Source: Actinomadura rayongensis | Lineage (GTDB): Bacteria; Actinomycetota; Actinomycetes; Streptosporangiales; Streptosporangiaceae | Assembly (NCBI RefSeq): GCF_009831215.1 | Contig: NZ_WUTW01000005.1 | Span: 310,001 to 374,000, forward strand | Length of the DNA stretch: 64,000 bases | Direction: 5' to 3' | Shown: positions 8,591-16,973 of the stretch, in pieces | Layout of the letters: each line of letters opens with the position of its first letter | How positions within the stretch are numbered: the first letter of the stretch is position 1 | The notes under the pieces: generated by a model | What the model saw: only the letters and a program-made list of their open reading frames with translations | The model's database searches: none | What the model was told of the DNA's origin: nothing | Program-made: the position numbers and the translations under genes

Positions 8591-10207
8591 TCACTCCCGC
8601 GAGAGCGCCCGCGTCACACCGGCCGCGACCGTCAGTCCGAGCAGCAGGCCGCCCGCCGTGATGAGGTTCGCGATCCACTGGTAGAACCCGGACGGCGCGA
8701 ACTCCGCCTCCTGACCGAGGCTCCCGATCGGCAGCAGCAGGTCCAGCGTGTAGAAGAAGGCGTTGAAATGGGGCTTGTGGCCGTCGTCCAGGACGCCCGG
8801 ATGGTGCAGCGAGAAAACGACCGTCCCGATCGCGAGCAGCCCCAGGAGCCAGGTCAACGCCCGGAACGGACGGTAGCCGTAACCGACCAGGACGTCCTGC
8901 ACCCACCCGACGGCCTTGCGCGGCAGGCTCTGCGTCGCGCGCCGGTCGCGGGCCTTGGCGAGCAGGACCGAGCGCCCCTCCTCGTCCAGGCCGAGCGTCC
9001 GGTAGGTCTGGGCCAGGCGCTCGTAGGGCTGCGGCTGGTAGCCGTCGGTGTCGCGGCGCAGCCAGTTCAGGCGCTCGCGGGCCGACAGCGGCGGCTCCAG
9101 CGTCTCGTACTGGAAGCCGTCGAGCTGGAGCCGGTCGGGCCAGGACGCGGGGTCGTCGCGCAGCAGGTTGATCCGCGCGTAGGCGAGGTCCACGACGCCG
9201 CGCACCGGCTCGGCCGGACGCAGCACGACCTCCTCGGCCTGGATGCGCTGGAGGCTGAGCGCCGTCCCGCCCTCGTGCGCGAGCCGGGCGCCGCGCAGGT
9301 CGAGCTGGCCCTGCACGCGCGCGCCCGCGAACGTGACCGCGCCCTCGGCGGTGAACCCGTCGGAGCAGTACACGTCGGTCTCGACGGCGAGGTCGTCGGC
9401 GTTCAGGGCCGTCCGGCCGGGCGCGGCCAGGTTCGCGCCCACGAACGACAAGTAGCCGCCGACCCGCACCCCGCGCATCCGGACCTCGCCGCGCGCGGTG
9501 AACCCCGCGTCGCAGAACACGTTCGCGCCGACCTCCAGCCGGCTCGCGTACAGCGCGGGACCGCCGGCGTTGTTCAGCGTGGCGCCCCGCAGGATGAGCT
9601 GGCCGCCGATCCGCGCGCCGGGCAGCCGCACCTCGCCCTCGGCGGTGAAGCCCTTGTCGCAGTAGACGTTGGCGTCCACGACGAGCCGGTCGCCGAGCAG
9701 CGCGTCCCCGCCCGGATTGGCCACCCGGACGCCCGACATGTTCAGGATGCCGCTGATGTGGGCGCCGTCCAGCCAGACGCCGCCGCCGATCCGGCTGTCC
9801 TCCAGCCACAGGTGCCCGTCGATCCGCGCGCCGGACGCCACCAGCCCCGGCAGCGTGCAGCCCAGCAGGTGGACGCTGTTCATCGTCGCCCAGTACAGGT
9901 GCGGAGCCTCGTCGAGGACACAGCCGGTCAGGTCCAGCGGGACGTCCACGCGCGCGTGCTTGAGGTTCAGCGTCCCGGTGATCCGCGCGCCCGTCAGCCG
10001 GACGCCCGCGACCTGGCCCGGCTGGGGCTCCACCGCGCCCGCCAGCAGCGCCGCCAGCACGTCCGCGCGGATCATCCGCTCCGGGCCCCACAGCGCCGAG
10101 CCTCCGGTGTCGGTGCGGCCCGTCCCGCCGGACAGGTCCACCGACGCGCCCCGGCGGTAGGCCTCCCACAGACGGCGCTCGGGCGGCGACAGCTCGTCGG
10201 GGTTCAT
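8591..10207 (-). CDS. Beta-helix-repeat protein with C-terminal membrane domain
   Basis: 538-residue protein of unknown function. After about 60 residues it enters a long run of degenerate repeats (about 65-330), many with the pattern GFTAEGEVRLPGARIGGQL, GFTARGEVRMRGVRVGGYL or GFTAEGAVTFAGARVQGQL. These recur roughly every 48-50 residues and predict a right-handed beta-helix. Then comes a soluble linker (YERLAQTYRTLGLDEEGR), the motif VGYGYRPFRALTWL, and three hydrophobic stretches (ALTWLLGLLAIGTVVF, FFYTLDLLLPIGSL, LITAGGLLLGLTVAAGV). ATG 10207 has an AGGAG site. The linker and GYG.RP motif recur in the pentapeptide protein at 23864, so the two share a domain. Divergent from purS. Confidence 0.75.
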   Translation of the reverse strand: MNPDELSPPERRLWEAYRRGASVDLSGGTGRTDTGGSALWGPERMIRADVLAALLAGAVEPQPGQVAGVRLTGARITGTLNLKHARVDVPLDLTGCVLDEAPHLYWATMNSVHLLGCTLPGLVASGARIDGHLWLEDSRIGGGVWLDGAHISGILNMSGVRVANPGGDALLGDRLVVDANVYCDKGFTAEGEVRLPGARIGGQLILRGATLNNAGGPALYASRLEVGANVFCDAGFTARGEVRMRGVRVGGYLSFVGANLAAPGRTALNADDLAVETDVYCSDGFTAEGAVTFAGARVQGQLDLRGARLAHEGGTALSLQRIQAEEVVLRPAEPVRGVVDLAYARINLLRDDPASWPDRLQLDGFQYETLEPPLSARERLNWLRRDTDGYQPQPYERLAQTYRTLGLDEEGRSVLLAKARDRRATQSLPRKAVGWVQDVLVGYGYRPFRALTWLLGLLAIGTVVFSLHHPGVLDDGHKPHFNAFFYTLDLLLPIGSLGQEAEFAPSGFYQWIANLITAGGLLLGLTVAAGVTRALSRE

Positions 10208-10334
10208 CGCGGCTCTCCTGGGGGGACGGTGGGCTGTGACCTGCCATCGTGCCGTACGCTGCCTGTCGTCAGTCCGGACGTTGGGAATCGCGCGGAGTCC
10301 GCACGGGAACGCGCAGATCAGTGAGGGGGCCGTC

Positions 10335-10577
10335 GTGGCGCGCGTCGTCGTGGACGTCATGCTGAAGCCGGAGATCCTCGACCCGCAGGGGCAGGCCATC
10401 GCCCGCAAGCTCCCGCAGCTCGGCTTCGCGGGCGTGAGCGCGGTGCGCCAGGGCAAGCGCTTCGAGGTCGAGCTGGACGGCCCGGCCGACGAGGCCGCCC
10501 TCGACCAGGTCCGGACGATCGCCGAGACCCTGCTCGCGAACCCGGTCGTCGAGAGCTACGAGGTGCGCGTCCTGTAA
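10335..10577 (+). CDS. purS: Phosphoribosylformylglycinamidine synthase subunit PurS
   Basis: 80-residue small subunit of the three-part FGAM synthase, which converts FGAR, ATP and glutamine to FGAM in purine synthesis. PurS homodimers bridge PurQ and PurL. The motifs VDVMLKPEILDPQGQAIA, LPQLGFAGVSAVRQGKRFEV and NPVVESYEV are diagnostic. GTG 10335 follows GAGGGGG. purQ starts 705 bases downstream with an unrelated regulator gene between them, which is unlike the usual purS-purQ adjacency. Confidence 0.96.
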   Translation: MARVVVDVMLKPEILDPQGQAIARKLPQLGFAGVSAVRQGKRFEVELDGPADEAALDQVRTIAETLLANPVVESYEVRVL

Positions 10578-10698
10578 GGCGGGCGTCACTTCCGCGCCCC
10601 GCAAAGACCCCACGGCGTAACGATTACGACAGATCATGCCGGGGAAGCCCTTTACCGGTACGTAGTCCGAACCCACGGCGTGCGGACCAGGGGGCGCG

Positions 10699-11145
10699 AT
10701 GGACATGAACTTCTCGCTGGCCGTGCCCGGCGAGGCGCCGACGATCCCGTTGGTCCGCCGCGTCGTCGGGGACGTCCTGCGCGGCCTCGGCGCCGCCGAG
10801 GACTGCGTCGGCGACCTGCTCATCGCCCTCTCCGAAGCCTGCACCAACGCCGTCCAGCACGGCCGCGGCGACTACGAGGTCGCCGGGCTCCTCGACGGCG
10901 ACTCCTGCCACCTGCGGATCATGGACTGGGGCCGCGGCGCGAGTGAGGCATCTCTCACGTCCGACCGGGGCGACTTGGCCGAGTCGGGCCGCGGGATTAG
11001 GATCATGCGCGCGCTGGTGGACGAGGTGACGATCGACCCGGCGACCGACCGGGGCACCATCGTCCACCTGCGGAAGCGCCTGACCTGGCGGGACGGGGCC
11101 GTCATCCGGCGACTTGACCGCCGTCTCACGCACAGCGCCGGGTAG
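10699..11145 (+). CDS. Anti-sigma-type ATP-binding protein (RsbW/SpoIIAB-like HATPase)
   Basis: 148-residue single-domain GHKL ATPase of the kind that acts as an anti-sigma serine kinase in partner switching. The N-box is visible in LLIALSEACTNAVQHG (Glu and Asn), the G1-like region in IMDWGRG, and the G2-like glycine motif in ESGRGIRIMRALVDEV. There is no membrane segment or extra domain. It sits between purS and purQ on the same strand, with gaps of 121 and 137 bases, so it could be cotranscribed. Nothing shows a link to purine control. STAS genes at 25866 and 47217 are possible antagonists but are distant. Confidence 0.88.
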   Translation: MDMNFSLAVPGEAPTIPLVRRVVGDVLRGLGAAEDCVGDLLIALSEACTNAVQHGRGDYEVAGLLDGDSCHLRIMDWGRGASEASLTSDRGDLAESGRGIRIMRALVDEVTIDPATDRGTIVHLRKRLTWRDGAVIRRLDRRLTHSAG

Positions 11146-11282
11146 ATTGGGGAGCGCGCGCCAGGAGACTCGCGACGCGCAGCGGCGACGGCGGGCAGTG
11201 CCGCCCCTCTCCGGCCGCCCTCATCCAGCGGGGTCGGTTCGCCGTGACCGGCGGACGAAGATCGCTACCTAAAGGAACGAAG

Positions 11283-11963
11283 ATGGACGCTGCCCGGGTG
11301 GGGGTCATCACCTTCCCAGGTTCCCTCGACGACCGTGACGCCGCGCGCGCCGTGCGGCTGGCCGGCGCCGAGCCGGTCGCGCTCTGGCACGCCGACGACG
11401 ACCTCCGGGGCGTGGACGCGGTCGTCCTGCCCGGCGGGTTCTCCTACGGGGACTACCTGCGGGCCGGGGCCATCGCCCGGTTCGCGCCGCTGATGGAGAA
11501 GCTGGTGGACGCGGCGCGCGGCGGGCTGCCCGTCCTCGGCATCTGCAACGGCTTCCAGGTGCTCTGCGAGGCGCACCTGCTGCCCGGCGCGCTGCTCCCG
11601 AACGCGGGCCTGCACTTCGTCTGCCGCGACCAGCGGCTGCGGGTGGACGACGCCGACACCGCCTGGACGCGCGACTACACCGCCGGGCAGGAGATCGTCG
11701 TCCCGATCAAGAACCGGGACGGCCGCTACGTCGCCGACCCCGACACGCTCGCCGAACTCGAGGGCGAGGGCCGCGTGGTCGCCCGCTACCTCGACCTGAA
11801 CCCGAACGGCTCGCTCAACGACATCGCGGGCGTCCGCAACGAGGCGGGCAACGTCGTCGGGCTGATGCCGCACCCCGAGCACGCCGTCGAGTCGCTGACC
11901 GGGCCGTCCACCGACGGGCTCGGCTTCTTCACCTCGATCGTCAAGCGGCTGGTGGAGGCATGA
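11283..11963 (+). CDS. purQ: Phosphoribosylformylglycinamidine synthase subunit PurQ (glutaminase)
   Basis: 226-residue class I glutamine amidotransferase that supplies ammonia to PurL. The start region RVGVITFPGSLDDRDAARAV is typical. The nucleophile Cys is in VLGICNGFQVLCEAHLLPG, and the catalytic His-x-Glu is in LMPHPEHAVE near the C-terminus. The oxyanion loop is VVLPGGFSYGDYLRAG. ATG 11283 has AAAGGAACGAAG upstream. purL follows after 34 bases, so the two are probably cotranscribed. Confidence 0.97.
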   Translation: MDAARVGVITFPGSLDDRDAARAVRLAGAEPVALWHADDDLRGVDAVVLPGGFSYGDYLRAGAIARFAPLMEKLVDAARGGLPVLGICNGFQVLCEAHLLPGALLPNAGLHFVCRDQRLRVDDADTAWTRDYTAGQEIVVPIKNRDGRYVADPDTLAELEGEGRVVARYLDLNPNGSLNDIAGVRNEAGNVVGLMPHPEHAVESLTGPSTDGLGFFTSIVKRLVEA

Positions 11964-11997
11964 CCCCGGGGAGCCGGGCGCGCAGGAGGGAGAACAG

Positions 11998-14900
11998 ATG
12001 AGCGAGCAGCGTCCCGACGTCTCCGGCCCGGACCGCAAGTCCCGGCGCCGGCGCGACGAGCCCAGCCTGGAGTGGCTGGAGGACCTGAAGTCCGACGAGG
12101 GCGACCCGGAGCTGGCGCCGGTCGACCCGGCGGTCACCGAGGCGTTCGGGGCCATCGTGGAGGAGGGCGACGCCGCGCTGCGCCGCGCCTCGTCCCCGCC
12201 GGTGCCGGCCGCGGCGCCCGAGCCCGCCGGTGAGGCGACTCCGGAGGCCACCCCGACCCCGCCGCCCGCGCCGGGCCTCGCGCCCGCCGACGCGGACGCC
12301 GACTTCGTGCGCGCGCTGGCCGAGGAGGGCGCGCTGCCCGGTCTCGTCGTGGGCGTGGCCGAGAGCGGCGAGCAGCCCGCCGTGACCGGGACCGGCCCGC
12401 AGCCGGTCGTGCCCGGCGAGAACACCGGCCCCCAGCCCGCCGTCACCGGGAACACGGGCCCGCAGCCCGCCGTTCCGGGCGGTACGGGACCTCAGCCCGC
12501 CGTCACGGGCGGTACAGGCCCCCTGCCCGCCGTCACGGGCGGCACAGGGCCCCTGCCCGCCGTCACGGGCGGCACGGGACCGCAGCCCGCCGTGCCCGGC
12601 ACCGGGCCGCAGCCCGTCGTTCCGGGCGGTACAGGCCCACAGGCCGTCGTCCCGGGCGGTACAGGGCCTCAGCCCGCCGTCTCCGGCGGTACAGGGCCGC
12701 AACCGGCCGTGCCCGGTGGCACCGGCCCGCAGCCTGCCGTCACGGGCGGGACGGGGCCGCAGGCCGTCGTTCCGGACGAGACCGGACCGCAGCCCGCCGT
12801 CACGGGCGGTACAGGCCCCCAGCCCGCCGTGCCCGGCGGCACAGGACCGCAACCGGCCGTACCCGGCGGTACGGGCCCGCAGGCCGTCGTGCCCGGCGGT
12901 ACGGGCCCGCAGGCCGTCGTTCCCGGGAACACGGGGCCGCAGGCCGTCGTCACGGGGAACACCGGGCCGCAGCCCGCCGTGGCCGAGGACGGCGCGGAGC
13001 CCGCCGGCACGGGCGAGCAGCCCGCCGTCGCGGCGGCGCCCGAGGTCGTCACCGACACCGTCGACGCCGCCCGGCGCACCCCCGACCGGCCGCAGCCGTA
13101 CGCCGAGCTGGGGATGAAGGACGACGAGTACCAGCGCGTCCGCGAGATCCTCGGCCGCCGCCCCACGTCCGCCGAGCTGGCGATCTACTCGGTGATGTGG
13201 AGCGAGCACTGCTCCTACAAGTCGTCCAAGGTCCACCTGCGGCAGTTCGCCGAGAAGGCGCCGCAGACCGACGCGCTGCTCGTCGGGATGGGCGAGAACG
13301 CCGGGGTCGTGGACGTCGGCCAGGGCTGGGCGGTGACGTTCAAGGTCGAGTCGCACAACCACCCGTCCTACGTGGAGCCGTACCAGGGCGCCGCGACGGG
13401 CGTGGGCGGGATCGTCCGCGACATCATGGCGATGGGCGCCCGCCCGGTCGCCGTCATGGACTCGCTGCGCTTCGGCCCGGCGGACGCGCCCGACACGCAG
13501 CGGGTGCTGCCCGGCGTCGTCGCGGGCGTCGGCGGGTACGGCAACTCGCTCGGCCTGCCCAACATCGGCGGCGAGACGGTCTTCGACGCCTGCTACGCGC
13601 AGAACCCGCTGGTCAACGCGCTGTGCGTGGGCATCATGCGGCACGACGAGATCCAGCGCGCGGCGGCCCCCGGCCCCGGCAACAAGGTGATCCTGTTCGG
13701 CGCGGGCACCGGCCCGGACGGCATCGGCGGCGCGTCCGTGCTGGCCTCCGCGACGTTCGACGACGCCTCGCAGGCCAAGCGCCCGAGCGTCCAGGTCGGC
13801 GACCCGTTCCTGGAGAAGGTGCTCATCGAGTGCTGCCAGGAACTGTTCGCCGAGGACCTGGTCGTCGGCGTCCAGGACCTCGGCGCGGCCGGGGTGTCCT
13901 GCGCGACGACCGAGCTGGCCGCCGCCGGGACGGGCGGCATGGCCGTCGACCTCGACACCGTCCCGCTGCGCGACGCGACGCTGCTCCCCGAGGAGATCCT
14001 CATGAGCGAGTCGCAGGAGCGGATGATGGCGGTGGTCGAGCCCGCCAAGGTCGAGCGGTTCCTGGAGATCTGCGCCCGCTGGGAGATCCCGGCGACCGTG
14101 ATCGGCGAGGTCACCGACACCGGACGGCTCGTGATGACCTGGCGCGGCGAGACGATCGTCGACATCCCGCCGGGCACGGCCGCCGACGAGGGGCCGGTGT
14201 ACGAGCGTCCGGCCGCGCCGCCCGCCGACCTCGGCGCGCTGCAGAGCAACACGCCGGGGCAGCTCACGCGGCCGTCCAACGGGGACGAGCTGCGCCGCAC
14301 GGTGCTGTGGCTGGCCGGGTCGCCGAACCTGGCGTCCAAGACGTGGATCACGTCGCAGTACGACCGGTACGTGCTCGGCAACACCGTCCAGGCGATGCCG
14401 GAGAACGCCGGGATCGTCCGGATCGACCCGGACACGGGCCTCGGCGTGGCGCTCTCGCTGGACGGCAACGGCCGCTACGCGCGCCTCGACCCGTACTCGG
14501 GCGCGCAGCTCGCGCTGTCGGAGGCGTACCGGAACGTGGCGGCGACGGGCGCGCGCCCGCTCGCGGTGACGAACTGCCTGAACTTCGGCTCCCCGGAGGA
14601 CCCGGGCGTCATGTGGCAGTTCGCGCAGGCCGCCGAGGGGCTCGCGGACGCGTGCCAGTACCTCGGGACGCCCGTCACCGGCGGCAACGTCAGCTTCTAC
14701 AACCAGACCGGCAGCACGCCGATCAACCCGACGCCGGTGATCGGGGTGCTGGGCGTCCACGACGACGTCCGGCGCCGCGTGAACATGTCGTTCACCTCCG
14801 ACGGCGCGACGCTGGCGCTGCTCGGCGAGACCCGCGAGGAGTTCGGCGGGTCGGAATGGGCGCACGTCGTCTACGGCCACCTGGGCGGACTGCCGCCGAA

Positions 14901-15315
14901 GGTGGACCTCGCGGCGGAGCGGGCGCTCGCGTCCGTGCTGGTCGCGGCGGCGCGCGACGGCCTGCTGACGGCCGCGCACGACCTGTCGGACGGCGGCCTG
15001 TCGCAGGCGCTGGTCGAGTCGTGCCTGCGCGGCGGGCTCGGCGCGTCGATCACGCTGCCGGGGGACGCGTTCGTGACGCTGTTCAGCGAGTCGGTCGCGC
15101 GGGCCGTCGTGGCGATCCGGCCGGGCGGCGAGGCGCGCGTGGCGGCGCTGTGCGAGCAGTTCGGCGTGCCGGTGACGCAGCTCGGCGTCGTCGGCGGCGA
15201 CGAGCTGCGCGTCACGGGCCGCACGGCCGAGGGCGAGACCGGCGAGCTGTTCGCGATCCCGCTGTCGGAGCTGCGCGAGACGCACGAGCGGATGCTGCCG
15301 AGCTACACCAGCTAG
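11998..15315 (+). CDS. purL: Phosphoribosylformylglycinamidine synthase subunit PurL with a repeat-rich N-terminal extension
   Basis: 1105 residues, against about 750 for ordinary small-type PurL. The canonical enzyme begins near residue 349 (VVTDTVDAARRTPDRPQPYA) and includes VMWSEHCSYKSSKVHL, GENAGVVDVGQGWAVTFK and ESHNHPSYVEPYQGAATGVG, so catalysis looks intact. Ahead of it lie a charged segment (1-60; EPSLEWLEDLKSDEGDPELA), an Ala/Pro-rich linker, and twenty near-identical decapeptides at residues 132-331 (TGPQPAVPGG and variants). ATG 11998 has GGAGGGAGAAC upstream, and no other Met or well-placed start occurs before the catalytic part, so the extension is probably translated. Its function is unknown; it should be disordered. 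Confidence 0.95.
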   Translation: MSEQRPDVSGPDRKSRRRRDEPSLEWLEDLKSDEGDPELAPVDPAVTEAFGAIVEEGDAALRRASSPPVPAAAPEPAGEATPEATPTPPPAPGLAPADADADFVRALAEEGALPGLVVGVAESGEQPAVTGTGPQPVVPGENTGPQPAVTGNTGPQPAVPGGTGPQPAVTGGTGPLPAVTGGTGPLPAVTGGTGPQPAVPGTGPQPVVPGGTGPQAVVPGGTGPQPAVSGGTGPQPAVPGGTGPQPAVTGGTGPQAVVPDETGPQPAVTGGTGPQPAVPGGTGPQPAVPGGTGPQAVVPGGTGPQAVVPGNTGPQAVVTGNTGPQPAVAEDGAEPAGTGEQPAVAAAPEVVTDTVDAARRTPDRPQPYAELGMKDDEYQRVREILGRRPTSAELAIYSVMWSEHCSYKSSKVHLRQFAEKAPQTDALLVGMGENAGVVDVGQGWAVTFKVESHNHPSYVEPYQGAATGVGGIVRDIMAMGARPVAVMDSLRFGPADAPDTQRVLPGVVAGVGGYGNSLGLPNIGGETVFDACYAQNPLVNALCVGIMRHDEIQRAAAPGPGNKVILFGAGTGPDGIGGASVLASATFDDASQAKRPSVQVGDPFLEKVLIECCQELFAEDLVVGVQDLGAAGVSCATTELAAAGTGGMAVDLDTVPLRDATLLPEEILMSESQERMMAVVEPAKVERFLEICARWEIPATVIGEVTDTGRLVMTWRGETIVDIPPGTAADEGPVYERPAAPPADLGALQSNTPGQLTRPSNGDELRRTVLWLAGSPNLASKTWITSQYDRYVLGNTVQAMPENAGIVRIDPDTGLGVALSLDGNGRYARLDPYSGAQLALSEAYRNVAATGARPLAVTNCLNFGSPEDPGVMWQFAQAAEGLADACQYLGTPVTGGNVSFYNQTGSTPINPTPVIGVLGVHDDVRRRVNMSFTSDGATLALLGETREEFGGSEWAHVVYGHLGGLPPKVDLAAERALASVLVAAARDGLLTAAHDLSDGGLSQALVESCLRGGLGASITLPGDAFVTLFSESVARAVVAIRPGGEARVAALCEQFGVPVTQLGVVGGDELRVTGRTAEGETGELFAIPLSELRETHERMLPSYTS
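12391..12990 (+). repeat. 30-base tandem repeat inside purL (20 units)
   Basis: Twenty in-frame units of about 30 bases (one of 33, one of 27) encode TGPQPAVPGG, TGPQPAVTGG, TGPQAVVPGG, TGPLPAVTGG and close variants. Units differ at synonymous positions while the peptide is kept, which points to selection on protein sequence rather than a fresh slippage product. Confidence 0.95.
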
Positions 15316-15324
15316 ACCGCGGAG

Positions 15325-15365
15325 ACGTCGTCCCGGGGCCGTCACGCGCCCCGGGACGACGTTTT
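15325..15365 (+). terminator. Rho-independent terminator of the pur genes
   Basis: Perfect 14-base-pair stem (ACGTCGTCCCGGGG at 15325-15338, partner at 15349-15362) with a ten-base loop, followed by a short run of T. It begins ten bases after the purL stop. Confidence 0.88.
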
Positions 15366-15436
15366 CGTCCGTCATGTAGGCGTTTGCGGCGGGCAAAGAT
15401 CCGGCGCCGCGCCGCAGGTCGGCGGGGACACGACGG

Positions 15437-15459
15437 AACCTTTGTTGATCACAAAGGTT
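15437..15459. promoter_or_regulatory. Perfect 9-bp inverted repeat (operator candidate) before the MFS gene
   Basis: Arms AACCTTTGT and ACAAAGGTT flank the pentanucleotide TGATC. The 23-base palindrome is AT-rich against a very GC-rich background and lies about 30 bases before the preferred start of the transporter. It looks like a dimeric regulator site. No regulator gene is adjacent. Confidence 0.65.
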
Positions 15460-15490
15460 GTTCGCTTCGCCACCGGTTACTACCTTTTGC

Positions 15491-16942
15491 GTGACGAGTA
15501 CCGCAGGCACGCACGGCGTGCAGACCGGCACAGTCCGGACAAAGATCCCCGCCCGGCTGGACCGGCTGCCCTGGTCGCGCTGGCACTGGATGATCGTCAT
15601 CGGCCTCGGCACCGTCTGGATCCTGGACGGTCTCGAAGTCACGATCGTCGGCAACCTCGCCCCGCAGCTCGCCAAACCGGGCAGCGGCGTCCACATCAGC
15701 GCGAGCGCCGTGACGGGCGTCGGCGCGGCCGTCTACGTCGCGGGCGCCTGCCTGGGCGCGCTGTTCTTCGGCTGGATGACCGACCGCTTCGGCCGCAAGA
15801 AGCTGTTCATGATCACGCTGGTGGTGTACCTGCTCGGCACCGCGCTCACCGCGCTGTCGTGGACGCCCTGGTGGTTCTTCCTGTGCCGGTTCATCACCGG
15901 CTTCGGCATCGGCGGCGAGTACGCGGCGATCAACTCCGCGATCGACGAGCTGATCCCGAGCCGGCACCGCGGCCGGATCGACATCGTGATCAACGGCAGC
16001 TTCTGGCTGGGCGCGGCGGCGGGGGCGCTGCTGACCGTCCCGCTGCTCAGCGAGCTGCCGGTGAACGTCGGCTGGCGGCTGGCGTTCGCGCTCGGCGTGG
16101 TGCTCGGCCTGATCATCCTGGTGGTGCGGCGGCACGTCCCGGAGAGCCCGCGCTGGCTGATCATCCACGGCCGGACGAACGCGGCGGAGCAACTCGTCGG
16201 GGACGTCGAGAAAGAGGTCGAGCACGAGTCGGGCAAGCGGCTGGTCGAGCCGTCCCAGGAGATCACGATCCGCCAGCGCAAGAGCCTCGGCTTCGGGCTC
16301 ATCGCGCGGACGCTGTGGGCGCACTACCCCAAGCGCGCGATCCTCGGGTTCGCACTGTTCATCGGGCAGGCGTTCCTCTACAACGCGATCACGTTCGGGT
16401 ACGCCGACATCCTCACCAAGTTCTTCCACGTGGACGCGGCGACCGGCTACTTCTACGCGGTCATCGCGGCGGGCAACTTCCTCGGGCCGCTGCTGCTGTC
16501 GCCGCTGTTCGACAGCGTGGGCCGCAAGCCGATGATCAGCGGGACGTACATCCTGTCCGGCGTGCTGCTGCTGCTCACCGCGTGGGCGTTCGACGCGGGG
16601 ATCCTGTCGGCGCTGACGCTGACGGCCTGCTGGTGCGGCGTGCTGTTCTTCGCCTCCGCGGGCGCCAGTTCGGCGTACCTGACGGTCAGCGAGGTCTTCC
16701 CGATGGAGACCCGGGCGCTCGCCATCGCGTTCTTCTACGCGATCGGCACCGCGGTCGGCGGCATCACCGGCCCGCTCGTCTTCTCCAAGCTCATCGCGGG
16801 CGGGATCGGGACGACGTCGATGGCGTTCGTGACCGGCGCGCTGCTGATGATCGCGGCCGGGCTGGTCGAGGTGGTGTTCGGCGTGAAGGCCGAGCGCAAG
16901 GGCCTGGAGGACATCGCCAAGCCCCTCACCGCCGAGGACTGA
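15491..16942 (+). CDS. Major facilitator superfamily transporter
   Basis: About 484 residues with twelve predicted membrane segments. MFS signatures are DGLEVTIVGNL in helix 1, the loop 2-3 motif GWMTDRFGRKK, RFITGFGIGGEYAAINSAI, and the second-half equivalent DSVGRKPMI. The pattern resembles the sugar/metabolite:H+ symporter branch, but the substrate cannot be deduced. I prefer GTG 15491 (protein starting VTSTAG); a TTG at 15458 is in frame but falls inside the palindrome at 15437-15459, so it is unlikely to be the real start. Expression is probably set by a regulator at that palindrome. Confidence 0.88.
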   Translation: MTSTAGTHGVQTGTVRTKIPARLDRLPWSRWHWMIVIGLGTVWILDGLEVTIVGNLAPQLAKPGSGVHISASAVTGVGAAVYVAGACLGALFFGWMTDRFGRKKLFMITLVVYLLGTALTALSWTPWWFFLCRFITGFGIGGEYAAINSAIDELIPSRHRGRIDIVINGSFWLGAAAGALLTVPLLSELPVNVGWRLAFALGVVLGLIILVVRRHVPESPRWLIIHGRTNAAEQLVGDVEKEVEHESGKRLVEPSQEITIRQRKSLGFGLIARTLWAHYPKRAILGFALFIGQAFLYNAITFGYADILTKFFHVDAATGYFYAVIAAGNFLGPLLLSPLFDSVGRKPMISGTYILSGVLLLLTAWAFDAGILSALTLTACWCGVLFFASAGASSAYLTVSEVFPMETRALAIAFFYAIGTAVGGITGPLVFSKLIAGGIGTTSMAFVTGALLMIAAGLVEVVFGVKAERKGLEDIAKPLTAED

Positions 16943-16960
16943 ACCGTCGGTGCCCGCCGC

Positions 16961-16966
16961 TACGCT
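16961..16966 (+). promoter_or_regulatory. -10-like TACGCT for a possible leaderless transcript
   Basis: TACGCT ends seven bases before the ATG at 16974, and no ribosome site is visible. This is the arrangement expected for a leaderless mRNA, which is common in actinomycetes. Motif match only. Confidence 0.35.
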
Positions 16967-16973
16967 CGCGCCC

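Noticed and set aside
12391..12990. CRISPR array or mobile-element repeat
   Set aside because: Units are contiguous 30-mers without spacers and stay in frame with PurL; no cas or transposase genes are nearby.
15458..15490. TTG start for the MFS transporter
   Set aside because: It falls within the palindromic operator candidate and has no properly spaced ribosome site.
11941..15696. 1251-codon open frame on the minus strand opposite purL
   Set aside because: Mirror of purL in GC-rich DNA: the product is Arg/Gly/Ala-rich with no domain, while the plus strand has every PurL motif.
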